Notes under the pieces: generated by a model
What the model was told of the DNA's origin: nothing
Databases searched by the model: none
Seen by the model: the letters and a program-made list of their open reading frames with translations, nothing else
NCBI GenBank assembly: GCA_021813745.1
Contig: JAKAJO010000092.1
Coordinates: 62,001-126,000 of the forward strand
Origin: Acidobacteriota bacterium
GTDB taxonomy: Bacteria > Acidobacteriota > Terriglobia > Terriglobales > Acidobacteriaceae
Direction of reading: 5' to 3'
Length of the DNA stretch: 64,000 nt
In this document: positions 1 through 8,924 of the stretch, piece by piece
Layout of the letters: every line of letters begins with the position of its first letter
Numbering within the stretch: the stretch's first letter is position 1
Position numbers and translations under genes: made by a program

Positions 1-1
1 T

Positions 2-940
2 TATATTGGCTCATCCTTGGTGCCATTCTTACTTGCCAAACATCATCAAGTCCGCGTGCTGGATTCACTGATGCATGGTGGAGAGTCGCTCCTCGGCGTG
101 TGGTCGAACCCAAATTTTGAATTCCTTCTGGGCGACATACGGGATAGATCAAAGATGGCAGAAGCTTTGAACGATGTGGATGCAGTCGTTCATCTGGCGG
201 CAATCGTTGGAGATCCGGCATGCTCGCGGGACGCTGAACTCGCGAAGTCCGTCAATCTTGAGGCGTCGCTTGATCTTCTGCAACGTTGTAATCGGCAGGG
301 CGTGAAGCGGCTGATTTTCGCTTCCACATGTAGCAACTATGGGAAGATGGCAGATCCAGACAAGCTCCTCGATGAGGACTCGGAACTGCGTCCTGTGTCG
401 CTCTACGCCGAGACAAAGGTTGCGGTCGAAAAGGAAATCCTGCGCAACGTCAATGGTGGACCACTTTGTCCCACACTGCTTCGCTTTGCGACGATTTTTG
501 GCGTCTCGCCGCGCATGCGATTCGATCTTACCGTCAATGAGTTCACCGCAGAGCTCATCCGTAAGAAGCATCTCACGGTCTTCGGAGAACAGTTTTGGAG
601 ACCTTACGTCCACGTAAAAGATGCTGCGCGCGCGATTGCGCGTGTCCTTGAATCCGAAGAGTCTCTTGTCCGTGGCAAGGTCTTCAACGTCGGCTCAACG
701 GAACAGAACTTTCGTAAGCAGGATCTGGTTGAGATGATGAAGTCGCATGCACCCGATGCGATTGTGGAGTACGTTCACAAAAAGGAAGATCCGCGCGACT
801 ATCGTGTCTCCTTCGAGCGCATTGCACAGCAGCTCGGCTTCCAAATTTCGATCACAGTCAGTCAGGGAATCGAAGAGGTCGCCCGTCTGATGAAAAGTGA
901 GGTCATTACGGATTACGAACACAAGAGGTACCGCAATTGA
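2..940 (+). CDS. NAD-dependent epimerase/dehydratase (5' truncated by window edge)
   Basis: This is an extended short-chain dehydrogenase that probably modifies a nucleotide sugar. The frame is open from base 2 and reads YIGSSLVPF, the tail of the Rossmann GxxGxxG motif, so the true start lies before the window and the TTG at 17 is not the start. The catalytic set is visible: STCSNYG (around 345), then YAETK, the YxxxK pair, near base 404. The C-terminal half carries WRPYVHVKDAARA, typical of nucleotide-sugar epimerases. The stop overlaps the TTG start of the following aminotransferase (TTGA), so the two genes are probably translationally coupled. The exact substrate cannot be read from the sequence; a hexose epimerase or 4,6-dehydratase role in glycan precursor synthesis is inferred from the neighbours. 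Confidence 0.85.
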   Translation, partial: YIGSSLVPFLLAKHHQVRVLDSLMHGGESLLGVWSNPNFEFLLGDIRDRSKMAEALNDVDAVVHLAAIVGDPACSRDAELAKSVNLEASLDLLQRCNRQGVKRLIFASTCSNYGKMADPDKLLDEDSELRPVSLYAETKVAVEKEILRNVNGGPLCPTLLRFATIFGVSPRMRFDLTVNEFTAELIRKKHLTVFGEQFWRPYVHVKDAARAIARVLESEESLVRGKVFNVGSTEQNFRKQDLVEMMKSHAPDAIVEYVHKKEDPRDYRVSFERIAQQLGFQISITVSQGIEEVARLMKSEVITDYEHKRYRN

Positions 941-2145
941 TTGCCACAGAACAACGTGCTCCCGGCGCACCTCCGCCGGAAGACTTCGTTCCACTCATCG
1001 TTCCTGAAATCCGGGGAAACGAGTGGGCCTATGTGAAGGAGTGCCTCGATACGAATTGGGTCTCCTCGGTAGGAAGTTACGTCGAGCGATTTGAGCGGAT
1101 GGTCGCAGAACGTGCGGGGGCAAAATTTGCGGTGGCAACGACCAACGGCACCGCCGCTTTGCACATTGCGCTTCTCCTCGCAGGCGTAGAGCAGGACGAT
1201 GAGGTGCTCGTGTCGTCTCTCACGTTTATCGCGCCCGCCAACACGATTCGCTACGTCGGAGCGTGGCCGGTTTTCATCGATGCCGAACCGTCTTACTGGC
1301 AGATTGACCCGCAAAGGATTGCAGATTTCCTGGAGCGCGATTGTGTTTGGCGGAACGGTGCGTTGATCCGCAAAGCAACTGGGCGAAGAGTTCGCGCGAT
1401 TCTGCCCGTCCATATCCTTGGGCACCCGGCTGACCTGGACGCCATGCAACAGATCGCGGACCGGTACGCTCTTCCTGTCATTGAAGATGCTACGGAAGGG
1501 TTGGGTGCCCAGTATCGAAACCGAAGTCTCGGCGGCATCGGCGATGTGGGCTGCTTCAGCTTCAATGGCAACAAGATCATTACCACTGGCGGAGGCGGAA
1601 TGCTTGTCACCAACCGCCAGGACTGGGCCGAACGAGCGCGATACCTTACGACTCAGGCAAAGGATGATCCAATTGAATACGTGCACGGAACGGTCGGCTA
1701 TAACTATCGACTGACCAATCTCCTCGCGGCGATGGGATGCGCGCAGATGGAAAATCTCGACGCATATATTGAGGCAAAGCGACGAATCGCAGCGCGCTAC
1801 CGCGAGGCATTGGGGTGCATCCCCGGCATCACAACTCCGTCCGAGGCGGAATGGGCCACCAGTACCCACTGGATGTACACCATCCGCATCGATGAATGCC
1901 AGACGGGGATTGACGCCAGAGCCCTTCTCCGCGCGCTGCACGCGAAGAAGATCCAAACGCGCCCCTTATGGCAACCGATGCATTTGTCCCCCGCCCATTC
2001 AACCAATCAGCACCTGCCATGCCCAGTCGCAGAAGCTCTGCATGGAAGCGCGCTCAGCCTTCCTTGTTCAGTCGGACTAAAAGGAGCGGATCAGGACCGC
2101 GTCATCAACGCCATCCGGGGAATCATTGAGACCCATGCAGCTTAA
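937..2145 (+). CDS. DegT/DnrJ/EryC1/StrS aminotransferase, LegC-like
   Basis: This is a PLP-dependent sugar aminotransferase of about 402 residues, the usual family length. The family transfers an amino group from glutamate to a keto-sugar nucleotide in the cytosol. The PLP-binding lysine is K213 in FNGNKIITTGGGG, and the substrate-site segment TTNGTAALHIAL is near residue 67. The N-terminal pattern (PEIRGNEW, then NWVSSVG) resembles the LegC subfamily that aminates UDP-4-keto sugars for legionaminic-acid or bacillosamine-type residues; this assignment is from memory of the family, not from alignment. The TTG start overlaps the stop of the epimerase. The two genes probably make one amino-deoxysugar precursor used by the glycosyltransferases downstream. 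Confidence 0.85.
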   Translation: MIATEQRAPGAPPPEDFVPLIVPEIRGNEWAYVKECLDTNWVSSVGSYVERFERMVAERAGAKFAVATTNGTAALHIALLLAGVEQDDEVLVSSLTFIAPANTIRYVGAWPVFIDAEPSYWQIDPQRIADFLERDCVWRNGALIRKATGRRVRAILPVHILGHPADLDAMQQIADRYALPVIEDATEGLGAQYRNRSLGGIGDVGCFSFNGNKIITTGGGGMLVTNRQDWAERARYLTTQAKDDPIEYVHGTVGYNYRLTNLLAAMGCAQMENLDAYIEAKRRIAARYREALGCIPGITTPSEAEWATSTHWMYTIRIDECQTGIDARALLRALHAKKIQTRPLWQPMHLSPAHSTNQHLPCPVAEALHGSALSLPCSVGLKGADQDRVINAIRGIIETHAA

Positions 2146-2164
2146 TCACGCGAAGGCCTCCAGG

Positions 2165-3652
2165 ATGAGCGTTGACGGACTCTTTGCGTCCGCAACTCCG
2201 CACATTGCCAACTTCGCCCGCCAGCAGGCGCTCCTGTATCGAGAGGATCCACGGCTTCAAATCTACTTTGAGGCGCTCCAGGTCGATTGCCTCAGTACCC
2301 CCCGCGCGCGCGCGGTCAAGCACACACCCTGGAAGAAGGCGGCCTACGCAACACTGGCTCAGTCCAGCCGTGTGGCTCGACTGTCCCGCATGCCAAAGGT
2401 CAAAGCAGATGTCTTGATCTGCCCCAGTCCGTATTTCAGTCGAAAGACCGAAACACAGTTCTTCTTGAGAACCATATTCGGAGTCGCGGCCACTGGAGCC
2501 AGGATTGCATGCTTCGTGCCAAAGGCAGCCCCCGATCGACACGAGATCGTCGAACAGTTGGCCAGTAAAGGATTGCTGAACCAGGTTGAGCTCATCGACC
2601 CGGTCGACGATCTGGGAACTCTCAGCAGGCCCCTCTTGCGCAACGCAGCCCGGCAACGAGGGCGAATTGCGTTTGACAAGGCGGTCGAAATCTTAACCCC
2701 TTTCGGACTCGCACCGGGTGAAGACGTCCTGGATCACTTTGAGCGTCTTGCCTACTTCGCAGAAGCTTGGAGCCAGATTGAGGATCGAACCGAATTTGCG
2801 ACCGCAATCACACGATGTCATTGGCTCCCTCTTTGCAGCTCTGTCACGGCAACGGCATGGCAAAGAGGATCCAGGTCCATCACATTCCAGCAAGGCGTTA
2901 TCGGACACTCGCTCGACGTTCCAGTCACTGCAAGTACATTCGTTGCGTTTGGAGAAACATCGTCCAGCTTTTTGTCCAGATTAAACGCGCGCTTCTTTGA
3001 GGCAGTGGATCTGCCCGTGCCACTCGTGTCCTACGTGCACGGCGGAAGCCTCTTTGACAGGATCTGCCATTTGGATGATCAGTTCGCGAATGCCACCCTG
3101 CTGATGGTCGACTACCCCACAGCCCAAGCCGAATTCTACGGAGTGCAAAAGCAAACGGAAGCGCTCATCCAGCTTGGCGAAGCATTTCTTGCCAAGGGAA
3201 AGCCATCGTGGCGACTCATCATACGGCCTCATCCCTTCTGGAGTGATTTGAATCTGGAATCCTGCCTCGGCCTTGCAAGACGCTTCCCCCAACGTTGTGA
3301 AATCTCCCATCCCGCTCGGCCTCTTGATGACGACCTGCGCCGCTCATCCGCGGCGGTCGGCATCTTCAGCGGAGTTCTCACAGTGGCTTCTGCCTCCGGC
3401 CTGCCTGGCTACTTTCTTAAGACGCCTGGAGGCTTTGAGACCGGTGACCTGGCATGCTTTGAGCGCGACCAGATCCTTGCGCCCGATCAGGCTTTAGAGC
3501 AGATTCAGAAAATCCTGCAAGATCACGAAGCGTATCTCGAGGCCAGAACTGTCGCACTGCGGAATGGAAGGACTTATTATGCAGGAGGCGCCAATCTCGC
3601 GCTCGACGAAGCCTTCTTCCGCTCAATCATCGAGCAGCCGAACTCGCAATAG
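2165..3652 (+). CDS. Uncharacterised protein, possible GT-B-fold glycan transferase
   Basis: The product is about 495 residues and was not recognised as a named family. The C-terminal third has IIRPHPFW (near base 3220), then a segment around 3360-3420 reading GIFSGVLTVASASGLPGYF. That pairing resembles the RPHP and Ser-rich nucleotide-sugar sites of capsule-type or CDP-glycerol-type GT-B transferases. No signal peptide or membrane span is evident, which fits a cytosolic transferase. The ATG at 2165 gives a 19-base gap after the aminotransferase; TTG 2126 and ATG 2135 are in-frame alternatives that overlap it. It sits inside the glycan cluster, so a role in surface polysaccharide assembly is inferred; the reaction is unknown. 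Confidence 0.7.
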   Translation: MSVDGLFASATPHIANFARQQALLYREDPRLQIYFEALQVDCLSTPRARAVKHTPWKKAAYATLAQSSRVARLSRMPKVKADVLICPSPYFSRKTETQFFLRTIFGVAATGARIACFVPKAAPDRHEIVEQLASKGLLNQVELIDPVDDLGTLSRPLLRNAARQRGRIAFDKAVEILTPFGLAPGEDVLDHFERLAYFAEAWSQIEDRTEFATAITRCHWLPLCSSVTATAWQRGSRSITFQQGVIGHSLDVPVTASTFVAFGETSSSFLSRLNARFFEAVDLPVPLVSYVHGGSLFDRICHLDDQFANATLLMVDYPTAQAEFYGVQKQTEALIQLGEAFLAKGKPSWRLIIRPHPFWSDLNLESCLGLARRFPQRCEISHPARPLDDDLRRSSAAVGIFSGVLTVASASGLPGYFLKTPGGFETGDLACFERDQILAPDQALEQIQKILQDHEAYLEARTVALRNGRTYYAGGANLALDEAFFRSIIEQPNSQ

Positions 3653-3658
3653 CAACGA

Positions 3659-4792
3659 ATGCAAGAGCCAATGCGAATCATATTTGTCAGCGCGATGAAC
3701 GGATGGCCATGGGGTGGCAGTGAAGAGCTCTGGAGCCAGTGCGCCGTAGCAATGAAGAGGGCCGGCGATCATGTATTGGTCTCCGTGCCGGATTGGCCGA
3801 AAAAGGCGTCGCGTGTCGTCGAATTGGAGCAGCTCGGTGTGCGTGTCAAAACACGCCCAGCTGGCAAGGACAAGAGGCTGACCCGCCGCATACGCAAGGC
3901 CCTGGCTGAAAAATTCGGAGACGATTCTGGATGGCTCTCCAGCTTTCGACCGGATCTCGTCGTCATCTCGCAAGGGTACAACTCCGGCGGATTCAAGATT
4001 GCCGCTGCCTGCCAAAAAGCAGGAATTCCCTACGTCGTGATTGTGCATTGCAACCATGAGTCGTGGTGGTTTGGAAGCGATCTGGAGGCAGCATTGCAGT
4101 GCTATACCCATGCCAAAAGAGTCTTCTGCGTCTCTGAGCGGAATCTCGCGCTGCTCCGTCTCCAGCTTGGCGAGCCGCATCTCGAAGCAGAGATCGTGAG
4201 GAACCCGTTCAACGTGTCGTGCGATTCCCCTCCGGCTTGGCCGGAATCGGCAATGCCTTGGCGGATCGCTTGCGTCGCCAGGCTCGAGCTCGCCGCAAAG
4301 GGGCAGGACATTCTGCTCCAGACGCTCGCTTTGCCCGAGTGGCGCGAGCGCCCCGTCGAACTGAATCTCTATGGCTCAGGCCCCGACGAGTCGCTCCTTC
4401 GGAAGCTCATCCATCAGATGGAACTCAGAAACGTGAATCTGATGGGGCACACACGCGACGTGCGAGAGATATGGGCGAAGAATCACATCCTCGCTCTTCC
4501 ATCACGGTATGAGGGCCTTCCGCTCGCTCTCGTTGAAGCCATGTGGTGCGCACGTCCGGCAATCGTCACGGATGTCGGGGGTAATGCCGAGCTGTGCATC
4601 GACGAGCAAACTGGATTTGTTGCCGCCGCCCCAAACCTTGTTTCGCTGAGGGCGACATTGGACTCTGCATGGGAGATGCGGAATCAATGGCAGGAGATGG
4701 GAAAAGCCGCTCGAACCGCGGTGCAAGCTCAGATTCCAACCAACCCAATCGACATTTTCTGCGATCGGATTCGTCAGCTCGCAGCCTCCTGA
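3659..4792 (+). CDS. Glycosyltransferase family 4 (GT-B)
   Basis: A GT-B glycosyltransferase of about 377 residues, the usual length of the GT4 family, which transfers a sugar from a nucleotide donor with retention of configuration. The C-terminal donor domain shows the donor loop LYGSGPDESLL and the ExxxxxxxE motif in YEGLPLALVEAMWCARPAIV (E near residues 284 and 292). The N-terminal part carries GGSEELW, a typical acceptor-domain loop. The ATG at 3659 lies 6 bases after the previous stop; ATG 3671, beginning MRIIFVS, is an equally good start. It follows the aminotransferase and the unknown GT-B-like gene and probably acts on the same glycan. Confidence 0.88.
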   Translation: MQEPMRIIFVSAMNGWPWGGSEELWSQCAVAMKRAGDHVLVSVPDWPKKASRVVELEQLGVRVKTRPAGKDKRLTRRIRKALAEKFGDDSGWLSSFRPDLVVISQGYNSGGFKIAAACQKAGIPYVVIVHCNHESWWFGSDLEAALQCYTHAKRVFCVSERNLALLRLQLGEPHLEAEIVRNPFNVSCDSPPAWPESAMPWRIACVARLELAAKGQDILLQTLALPEWRERPVELNLYGSGPDESLLRKLIHQMELRNVNLMGHTRDVREIWAKNHILALPSRYEGLPLALVEAMWCARPAIVTDVGGNAELCIDEQTGFVAAAPNLVSLRATLDSAWEMRNQWQEMGKAARTAVQAQIPTNPIDIFCDRIRQLAAS

Positions 4793-4909
4793 GTGTCTCT
4801 TCTCATGAAGATCCCTTGCGAATGTTGCACAGCCTTCCTGAATGAATCGGCAATCATCAGTTCTACGCGTCCGTTGCACGGCAAGTATTCAGTTGCGGAG
4901 TCATAAGCG

Positions 4910-5827
4910 ATGCAAGTGACAGCCATCCTCTGTACCTATAACCGAAGCCGCAGTCTGGAGAAAGCCCTGCAGAGTCTCTCTGTCAGTCGGGTTCCTGACG
5001 TCATTTCCTGGAAGGTGATTGTCGTTGACAATAACTCAAAAGATGACACACGTCAGGTCGTTGAACGATTTGCCGCAGAGCATCCCGGCAAATTCTCGTA
5101 CCTTTTTGAGCCCAGGCAGGGAAAATCCTTTGCATTGAATGCGGGAATTCAGGCTGCCGATGCGGATGTGCTTGCATTCGTCGATGACGATGTGGAAGTG
5201 GCCGCGGATTGGCTTGGCAACCTGACGAGCCCCTTACTGGGTGCCGGCTTTTGCGGAGTCGGCGGCAGAATCCTTCCCGAGGCAGAATTCACGCCACCGC
5301 AATGGATGGATACAGCCGGGCGCTACGCCTTGGCGCCGCTTGCAATCTTTGATCTGGGTTCCGAGCCGCGAGAACTCCATGAGGCACCCTTCGGCACCAA
5401 CATGGCCTTCCGCCGCCAGGTGTTCGATCAATACGGCGGCTTTCGAACCGATCTCGGCCCACGGCCCGGCAGTGAGATCCGTAATGAAGATGCTGAGTTT
5501 GGAACGCGCATCCTGGAAGCTGGGGAAAAGCTTTGGTACGAACCGCGCGCCGTGGTGTATCACTCGATTCCGAGAGAACGCCTCAGCAAGCGATACTTCC
5601 TCGCCTGGTGGTTCGATAAAGCCCGTGCGGATATTCGTCAGTACGGCCTCCCCGCCGAAGCGAAGTTCTACATCTTTGGAGTGCCCGGCTTTCTCCTTCT
5701 TCGTTTGGCCGCATGGATCGTTCGATGGCTCCTCGCTGGGACCCCGCGGCGTCGCTTCTCCTGCAGACTCAAGGTATGGAGTGTGACCGGTGCAATTCGA
5801 GAATGCCTGGCGCATGGCAAAGGCTAA
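4910..5827 (+). CDS. Glycosyltransferase family 2 (GT-A) with C-terminal hydrophobic segment
   Basis: A GT-A inverting glycosyltransferase of about 305 residues. It has the N-terminal nucleotide-binding stretch ILCTYNRSRSLEKAL, VVDNNSKDDT near residue 40, and the metal/donor motif FVDDDVEVA near residue 94 (DxD equivalent). NEDAEFGTRIL near residue 193 is the usual ED acceptor-side motif. The C-terminus has a hydrophobic run around 5680-5745 (GVPGFLLLRLAAWIVRWLLA), which could attach it to the inner membrane. A GGAG Shine-Dalgarno sequence precedes the ATG. It follows the GT4 gene after 117 bases in the same direction, so it likely adds another sugar to the same surface glycan. Confidence 0.88.
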   Translation: MQVTAILCTYNRSRSLEKALQSLSVSRVPDVISWKVIVVDNNSKDDTRQVVERFAAEHPGKFSYLFEPRQGKSFALNAGIQAADADVLAFVDDDVEVAADWLGNLTSPLLGAGFCGVGGRILPEAEFTPPQWMDTAGRYALAPLAIFDLGSEPRELHEAPFGTNMAFRRQVFDQYGGFRTDLGPRPGSEIRNEDAEFGTRILEAGEKLWYEPRAVVYHSIPRERLSKRYFLAWWFDKARADIRQYGLPAEAKFYIFGVPGFLLLRLAAWIVRWLLAGTPRRRFSCRLKVWSVTGAIRECLAHGKG

Positions 5828-5923
5828 GAGGCATTCGCATCGCGTCAGGATGCGCAATGCAACATCCTCACCGATCAGCAGGGGCATGCCTCAGCCCAAC
5901 GAGGCTGGCACAATGGATAAGCA

Positions 5924-7123
5924 ATGAAGCAGACGATCGTTGTAGTTGGCGGCGGAATTGTTGGTCTTGCGACCGCGCATGAACTGCTCAGCCGCTTTCC
6001 CTCACTTCATGTCGTTGTTCTTGAAAAGGAAGATCGCGAGGCCGCGCATCAGACCGGGCACAACAGTGGCGTCCTTCACAGCGGTTTGTATTACACTCCA
6101 GGCTCTCTCAAGGCGCGTCTTGCCGTAGACGGAATCCGCAGGATGACTGCGTTCTGCGATACCCATAGGATTCCCTACAAAATCTGCGGGAAAGTCGTCA
6201 TCGCCACTAGTCCGGACGAGCTCCCGCGCCTCCAGACCCTTTTTGAACGAGGCAAGGCCAACGGTCTTCTGGGGCTGCAAATGCTCAGCGCCGAGCAGAT
6301 CCGGGAGCGCGAGCCCCACGCCGTGGGCATCGCCGGCGTCTTTGTTCCGCAGGAAGGTGTGGTTGATTTCCAGGCGGTTGCCAGCGCGCTGGTGCGTCAA
6401 ATCGAGTCGAAGGGCGGCGTCGTCCATTTTGGTTCGAAGGTCAATCGCCTTCGCTTCGTCCGCCAGTGGCGCATCGATACTGCCAACGGTGCTGCTTACG
6501 AAGCGGACTTCCTGATCAATTGCGCGGGCCTCCATTGCGATCGCGTCAGTCGTCTCGCCGGCAACCACGACCCCCTCAGGATTGTGCCCTTTCGCGGTGA
6601 ATACTACCGGATTCGTCCGGAGCGCGATTCGCTGGTCCGCCACTTGATCTATCCCGTTCCCGATCCAAAGTTCCCGTTTCTCGGCGTGCATTTCACACGT
6701 CAAATCACTGGAGATGTCGAGGCAGGCCCGAATGCCGTCCTGGCCTTCGCGCGAGAGGGATATCGATTCCGGGATTTCAATCTGGTTGACTTCGTCGAGT
6801 CCCTGACCTATCGCGGCTTCTGGCGGTTCCTCTATCGTTACCCGTCGCTCTGCTGGCATGAGTTCCACCGCTCTTTCCGGAAAGAGATCTTTTGCAAGTC
6901 CCTTCAACGCCTCGTCCCCGATATTCAGTTGAGCGATCTTGGGCATGGAGGATCAGGCGTGCGCGCACAGGCGCTTTCCCCCTCTGGCGATCTCGTCCAG
7001 GATTTCTACTTTGTCCAGCAGGCAGGCGCTCTCCATGTGCTCAATGCGCCAAGTCCCGCGGCAACAGCATCCCTCGCGATCGCGGATGAGATCGTCAATC
7101 GAATGCAGTCAGCCCTGAATTAA
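5924..7123 (+). CDS. lhgO: L-2-hydroxyglutarate oxidase family FAD enzyme
   Basis: An FAD-dependent oxidase of about 399 residues matching the length of LhgO (YgaF), which oxidises L-2-hydroxyglutarate to 2-oxoglutarate and passes electrons to the membrane quinone pool. The N-terminus has the Rossmann FAD motif VVVGGGIVGLATAHEL (G9-G14). It is followed by HQTGHNSGVLHSGLYY, a characteristic LhgO signature, and the C-terminal FAD segment LGHGGSGVRAQAL. It follows the GT2 gene on the same strand after 96 bases. It has no obvious place in glycan synthesis, so it may be a separate metabolic gene or a hydroxy-acid oxidase repurposed for an unusual sugar acid. Substrate assignment rests on family resemblance only. 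Confidence 0.85.
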   Translation: MKQTIVVVGGGIVGLATAHELLSRFPSLHVVVLEKEDREAAHQTGHNSGVLHSGLYYTPGSLKARLAVDGIRRMTAFCDTHRIPYKICGKVVIATSPDELPRLQTLFERGKANGLLGLQMLSAEQIREREPHAVGIAGVFVPQEGVVDFQAVASALVRQIESKGGVVHFGSKVNRLRFVRQWRIDTANGAAYEADFLINCAGLHCDRVSRLAGNHDPLRIVPFRGEYYRIRPERDSLVRHLIYPVPDPKFPFLGVHFTRQITGDVEAGPNAVLAFAREGYRFRDFNLVDFVESLTYRGFWRFLYRYPSLCWHEFHRSFRKEIFCKSLQRLVPDIQLSDLGHGGSGVRAQALSPSGDLVQDFYFVQQAGALHVLNAPSPAATASLAIADEIVNRMQSALN

Positions 7124-7175
7124 TCGGCGCGGCTCCGTGCTTCGTGAGAAGGATCTGACGCGCGAGTCAAGGCCA

Positions 7176-7209
7176 AATGGCCCACTCCAGCTTTCCGGAG
7201 CGGGCCATT
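7176..7209. terminator. Probable bidirectional terminator hairpin between convergent genes
   Basis: AATGGCCCACTCC (7176-7188) pairs with GGAGCGGGCCATT (7197-7209), leaving an 8-base loop and one A-C mismatch in 13 positions. It lies between the 3' ends of lhgO and the convergent ASH-repeat lipoprotein gene. No long T tract follows on the plus strand, so efficiency is uncertain. Confidence 0.55.
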
Positions 7210-7214
7210 GTGCC

Positions 7215-8924
7215 TTAAGGGATTGTGACGGTTGTTGTGTTGGAGGGGGCGCTTTCCACGCCGGAGGTATCAACGGATTTCACAACATAGTCATAGGAAA
7301 CACCGCCCTGCACCGTGGTGTCCGAATACGTTGTGATCGAGATGTCCACCGTCCCCAGAAATTGATACGTGTTCGCGCCAGAGAGCGAGCGATACACGTG
7401 ATATCCAGCCAGCGGATCGGGTGACGCTGCCGGTGCGTTCCAGGCCAGATCCACCTGGTGCTGTGTCGCCGTTCCGCTGAGGCCCACAACAATCGTCCCG
7501 CTTGTTGCCGAGTTGCTGGTGATCGTGATTTGTCCTGTCGCGGCGCCTGCGGCCGTCGGGCTGAACTGCACGGTCAGGCTGACGTTTTGACCCGGATTGA
7601 TCGTGATGGGAGCCGACGCTCCGCTTAGAGAAAATCCTGCACCCGCAACCGTGAGTGCGCTTACCGTCACCGGAGCTGAACCCGAAGAGGACAAGATCAG
7701 AGTTTGCGTCATGGAGTTGTTGACCGCGATGCTCCCAAACGCAAGGCTACCCGGATTCACCGTCAAACCCGCCGCTGCGGTCGTCGCCGTTCCCGTTCCG
7801 CTCAAGGGCACTACGACAGTTCCGTTGGTCGAGGAGTTGCTCACAACCGTAAGCTGCCCCGTTGCAGTGCCGGCCGCAGTCGGGATGAACTGGAGGTTGA
7901 GTGTCAGCGATTGCCCCGGATTCAGCGTCGCGGGAAACGTCGCAGCCCCCAGCGTAAACCCCGCTCCGCTCACGGTCGCCGAATTGATCGTGAGTGGAGA
8001 AGTGCCTGATGAAACGAGTGTGACGGACTGGGACCCGGAGGAATTGACCGTAACGCTCCCAAATGCCACACTCGCCGGATTCACCGTCATCGCGGCCAGG
8101 CCCGATGCGGAGATGCCCGTTCCAGACAAATTCAGTTGAACTGTTGGATTCGTAGCCGAGTCGCTGACAATCGAAAGCTGTCCGCCGTACGCAGTGAGCG
8201 CCGAAGGACTGAATTGGACCGTCAGAATCAGCGTCTGTCCCGGGTTGAGCGTTGCGGGCAAACTCGCCGGAGCTAACGTAAAGCCAGTCCCCGTCAGCGT
8301 TGCGGAATTGACTGTTACGGGTGTGGTTCCCGTCGAGCTAAGCGTCACATTCTGCGTTGCAGTGAAATTGAGACCGATATTGCCAAAGGCGATGTTCGAT
8401 GGGCTCACACTCAGTGTCGCAACCGGTGTTGTGCTGGCCGTCGCTCCGGTCCCTGTGAGGCTAACCACCGCTTCCGGGCTTCCCGCGGAATTGCTGGTCA
8501 CCGTCAGGCTGCCTGTCGTCGGACCAGCCACCGTCGGATCAAATTGGAGCGCAAGACTCAAACTGCTACCCGGTGCCAGAGTAATTGGCAACGTGCCTAC
8601 ACCTGTCACGGAAAATGCCTGGCCAGATACGTTCACCTGGAAGATCGTGACTGGTGAACCGCCGTTATTGGCGAGCGCAACCTTCAGAGTCGATAGCTGA
8701 CCGACCGTCACAGACCCGAACGCGACATTGCTGGGCAGCGAAAGGGATGCATTCGCAAGATTGCTGGCGGAAAAGTAACCGCATCCGGTGACACCTGCGC
8801 TCATCACCAGAAAGACACCGAGCAAAAGGATCCACGAGACTCGCGGCACGTTGCGACGACGATTGTGGAATAAAAGGCTTTGAACGCCAGTTGAATAGGG
8901 CTGCTGGCGCGAAGGTATGCTCAT
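7215..8924 (-). CDS. Choice-of-anchor-D (ASH-type repeat) lipoprotein with fibronectin III domain
   Basis: An exported repeat protein of about 569 residues. A hydrophobic stretch (WILLLGVFLVMSAG) ends in the lipobox VTGC, with the lipidated cysteine near residue 48, so it should be a lipoprotein. Four tandem repeats of about 100 residues follow. Each starts with a P(S/A/G)xxAFG(S/N) motif, contains LNPGQ or a variant, and ends TSNSA...LSGTG, as in ASH/choice-of-anchor-D beta-sandwich repeats. The last ~90 residues (LAWNAPAASPDPLAGYHVYR onward) form a fibronectin III domain. ATG 8924 is preferred; a GTG at 8981 would add 19 residues. Such proteins usually act at the cell surface; binding partners are unknown. 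Confidence 0.85.
   Translation of the reverse strand: MSIPSRQQPYSTGVQSLLFHNRRRNVPRVSWILLLGVFLVMSAGVTGCGYFSASNLANASLSLPSNVAFGSVTVGQLSTLKVALANNGGSPVTIFQVNVSGQAFSVTGVGTLPITLAPGSSLSLALQFDPTVAGPTTGSLTVTSNSAGSPEAVVSLTGTGATASTTPVATLSVSPSNIAFGNIGLNFTATQNVTLSSTGTTPVTVNSATLTGTGFTLAPASLPATLNPGQTLILTVQFSPSALTAYGGQLSIVSDSATNPTVQLNLSGTGISASGLAAMTVNPASVAFGSVTVNSSGSQSVTLVSSGTSPLTINSATVSGAGFTLGAATFPATLNPGQSLTLNLQFIPTAAGTATGQLTVVSNSSTNGTVVVPLSGTGTATTAAAGLTVNPGSLAFGSIAVNNSMTQTLILSSSGSAPVTVSALTVAGAGFSLSGASAPITINPGQNVSLTVQFSPTAAGAATGQITITSNSATSGTIVVGLSGTATQHQVDLAWNAPAASPDPLAGYHVYRSLSGANTYQFLGTVDISITTYSDTTVQGGVSYDYVVKSVDTSGVESAPSNTTTVTIP

Noticed and set aside
17..940. Start of the first gene at TTG 17
   Set aside because: The frame continues to base 2 and contains the end of the Rossmann glycine motif, so the gene begins before the window.
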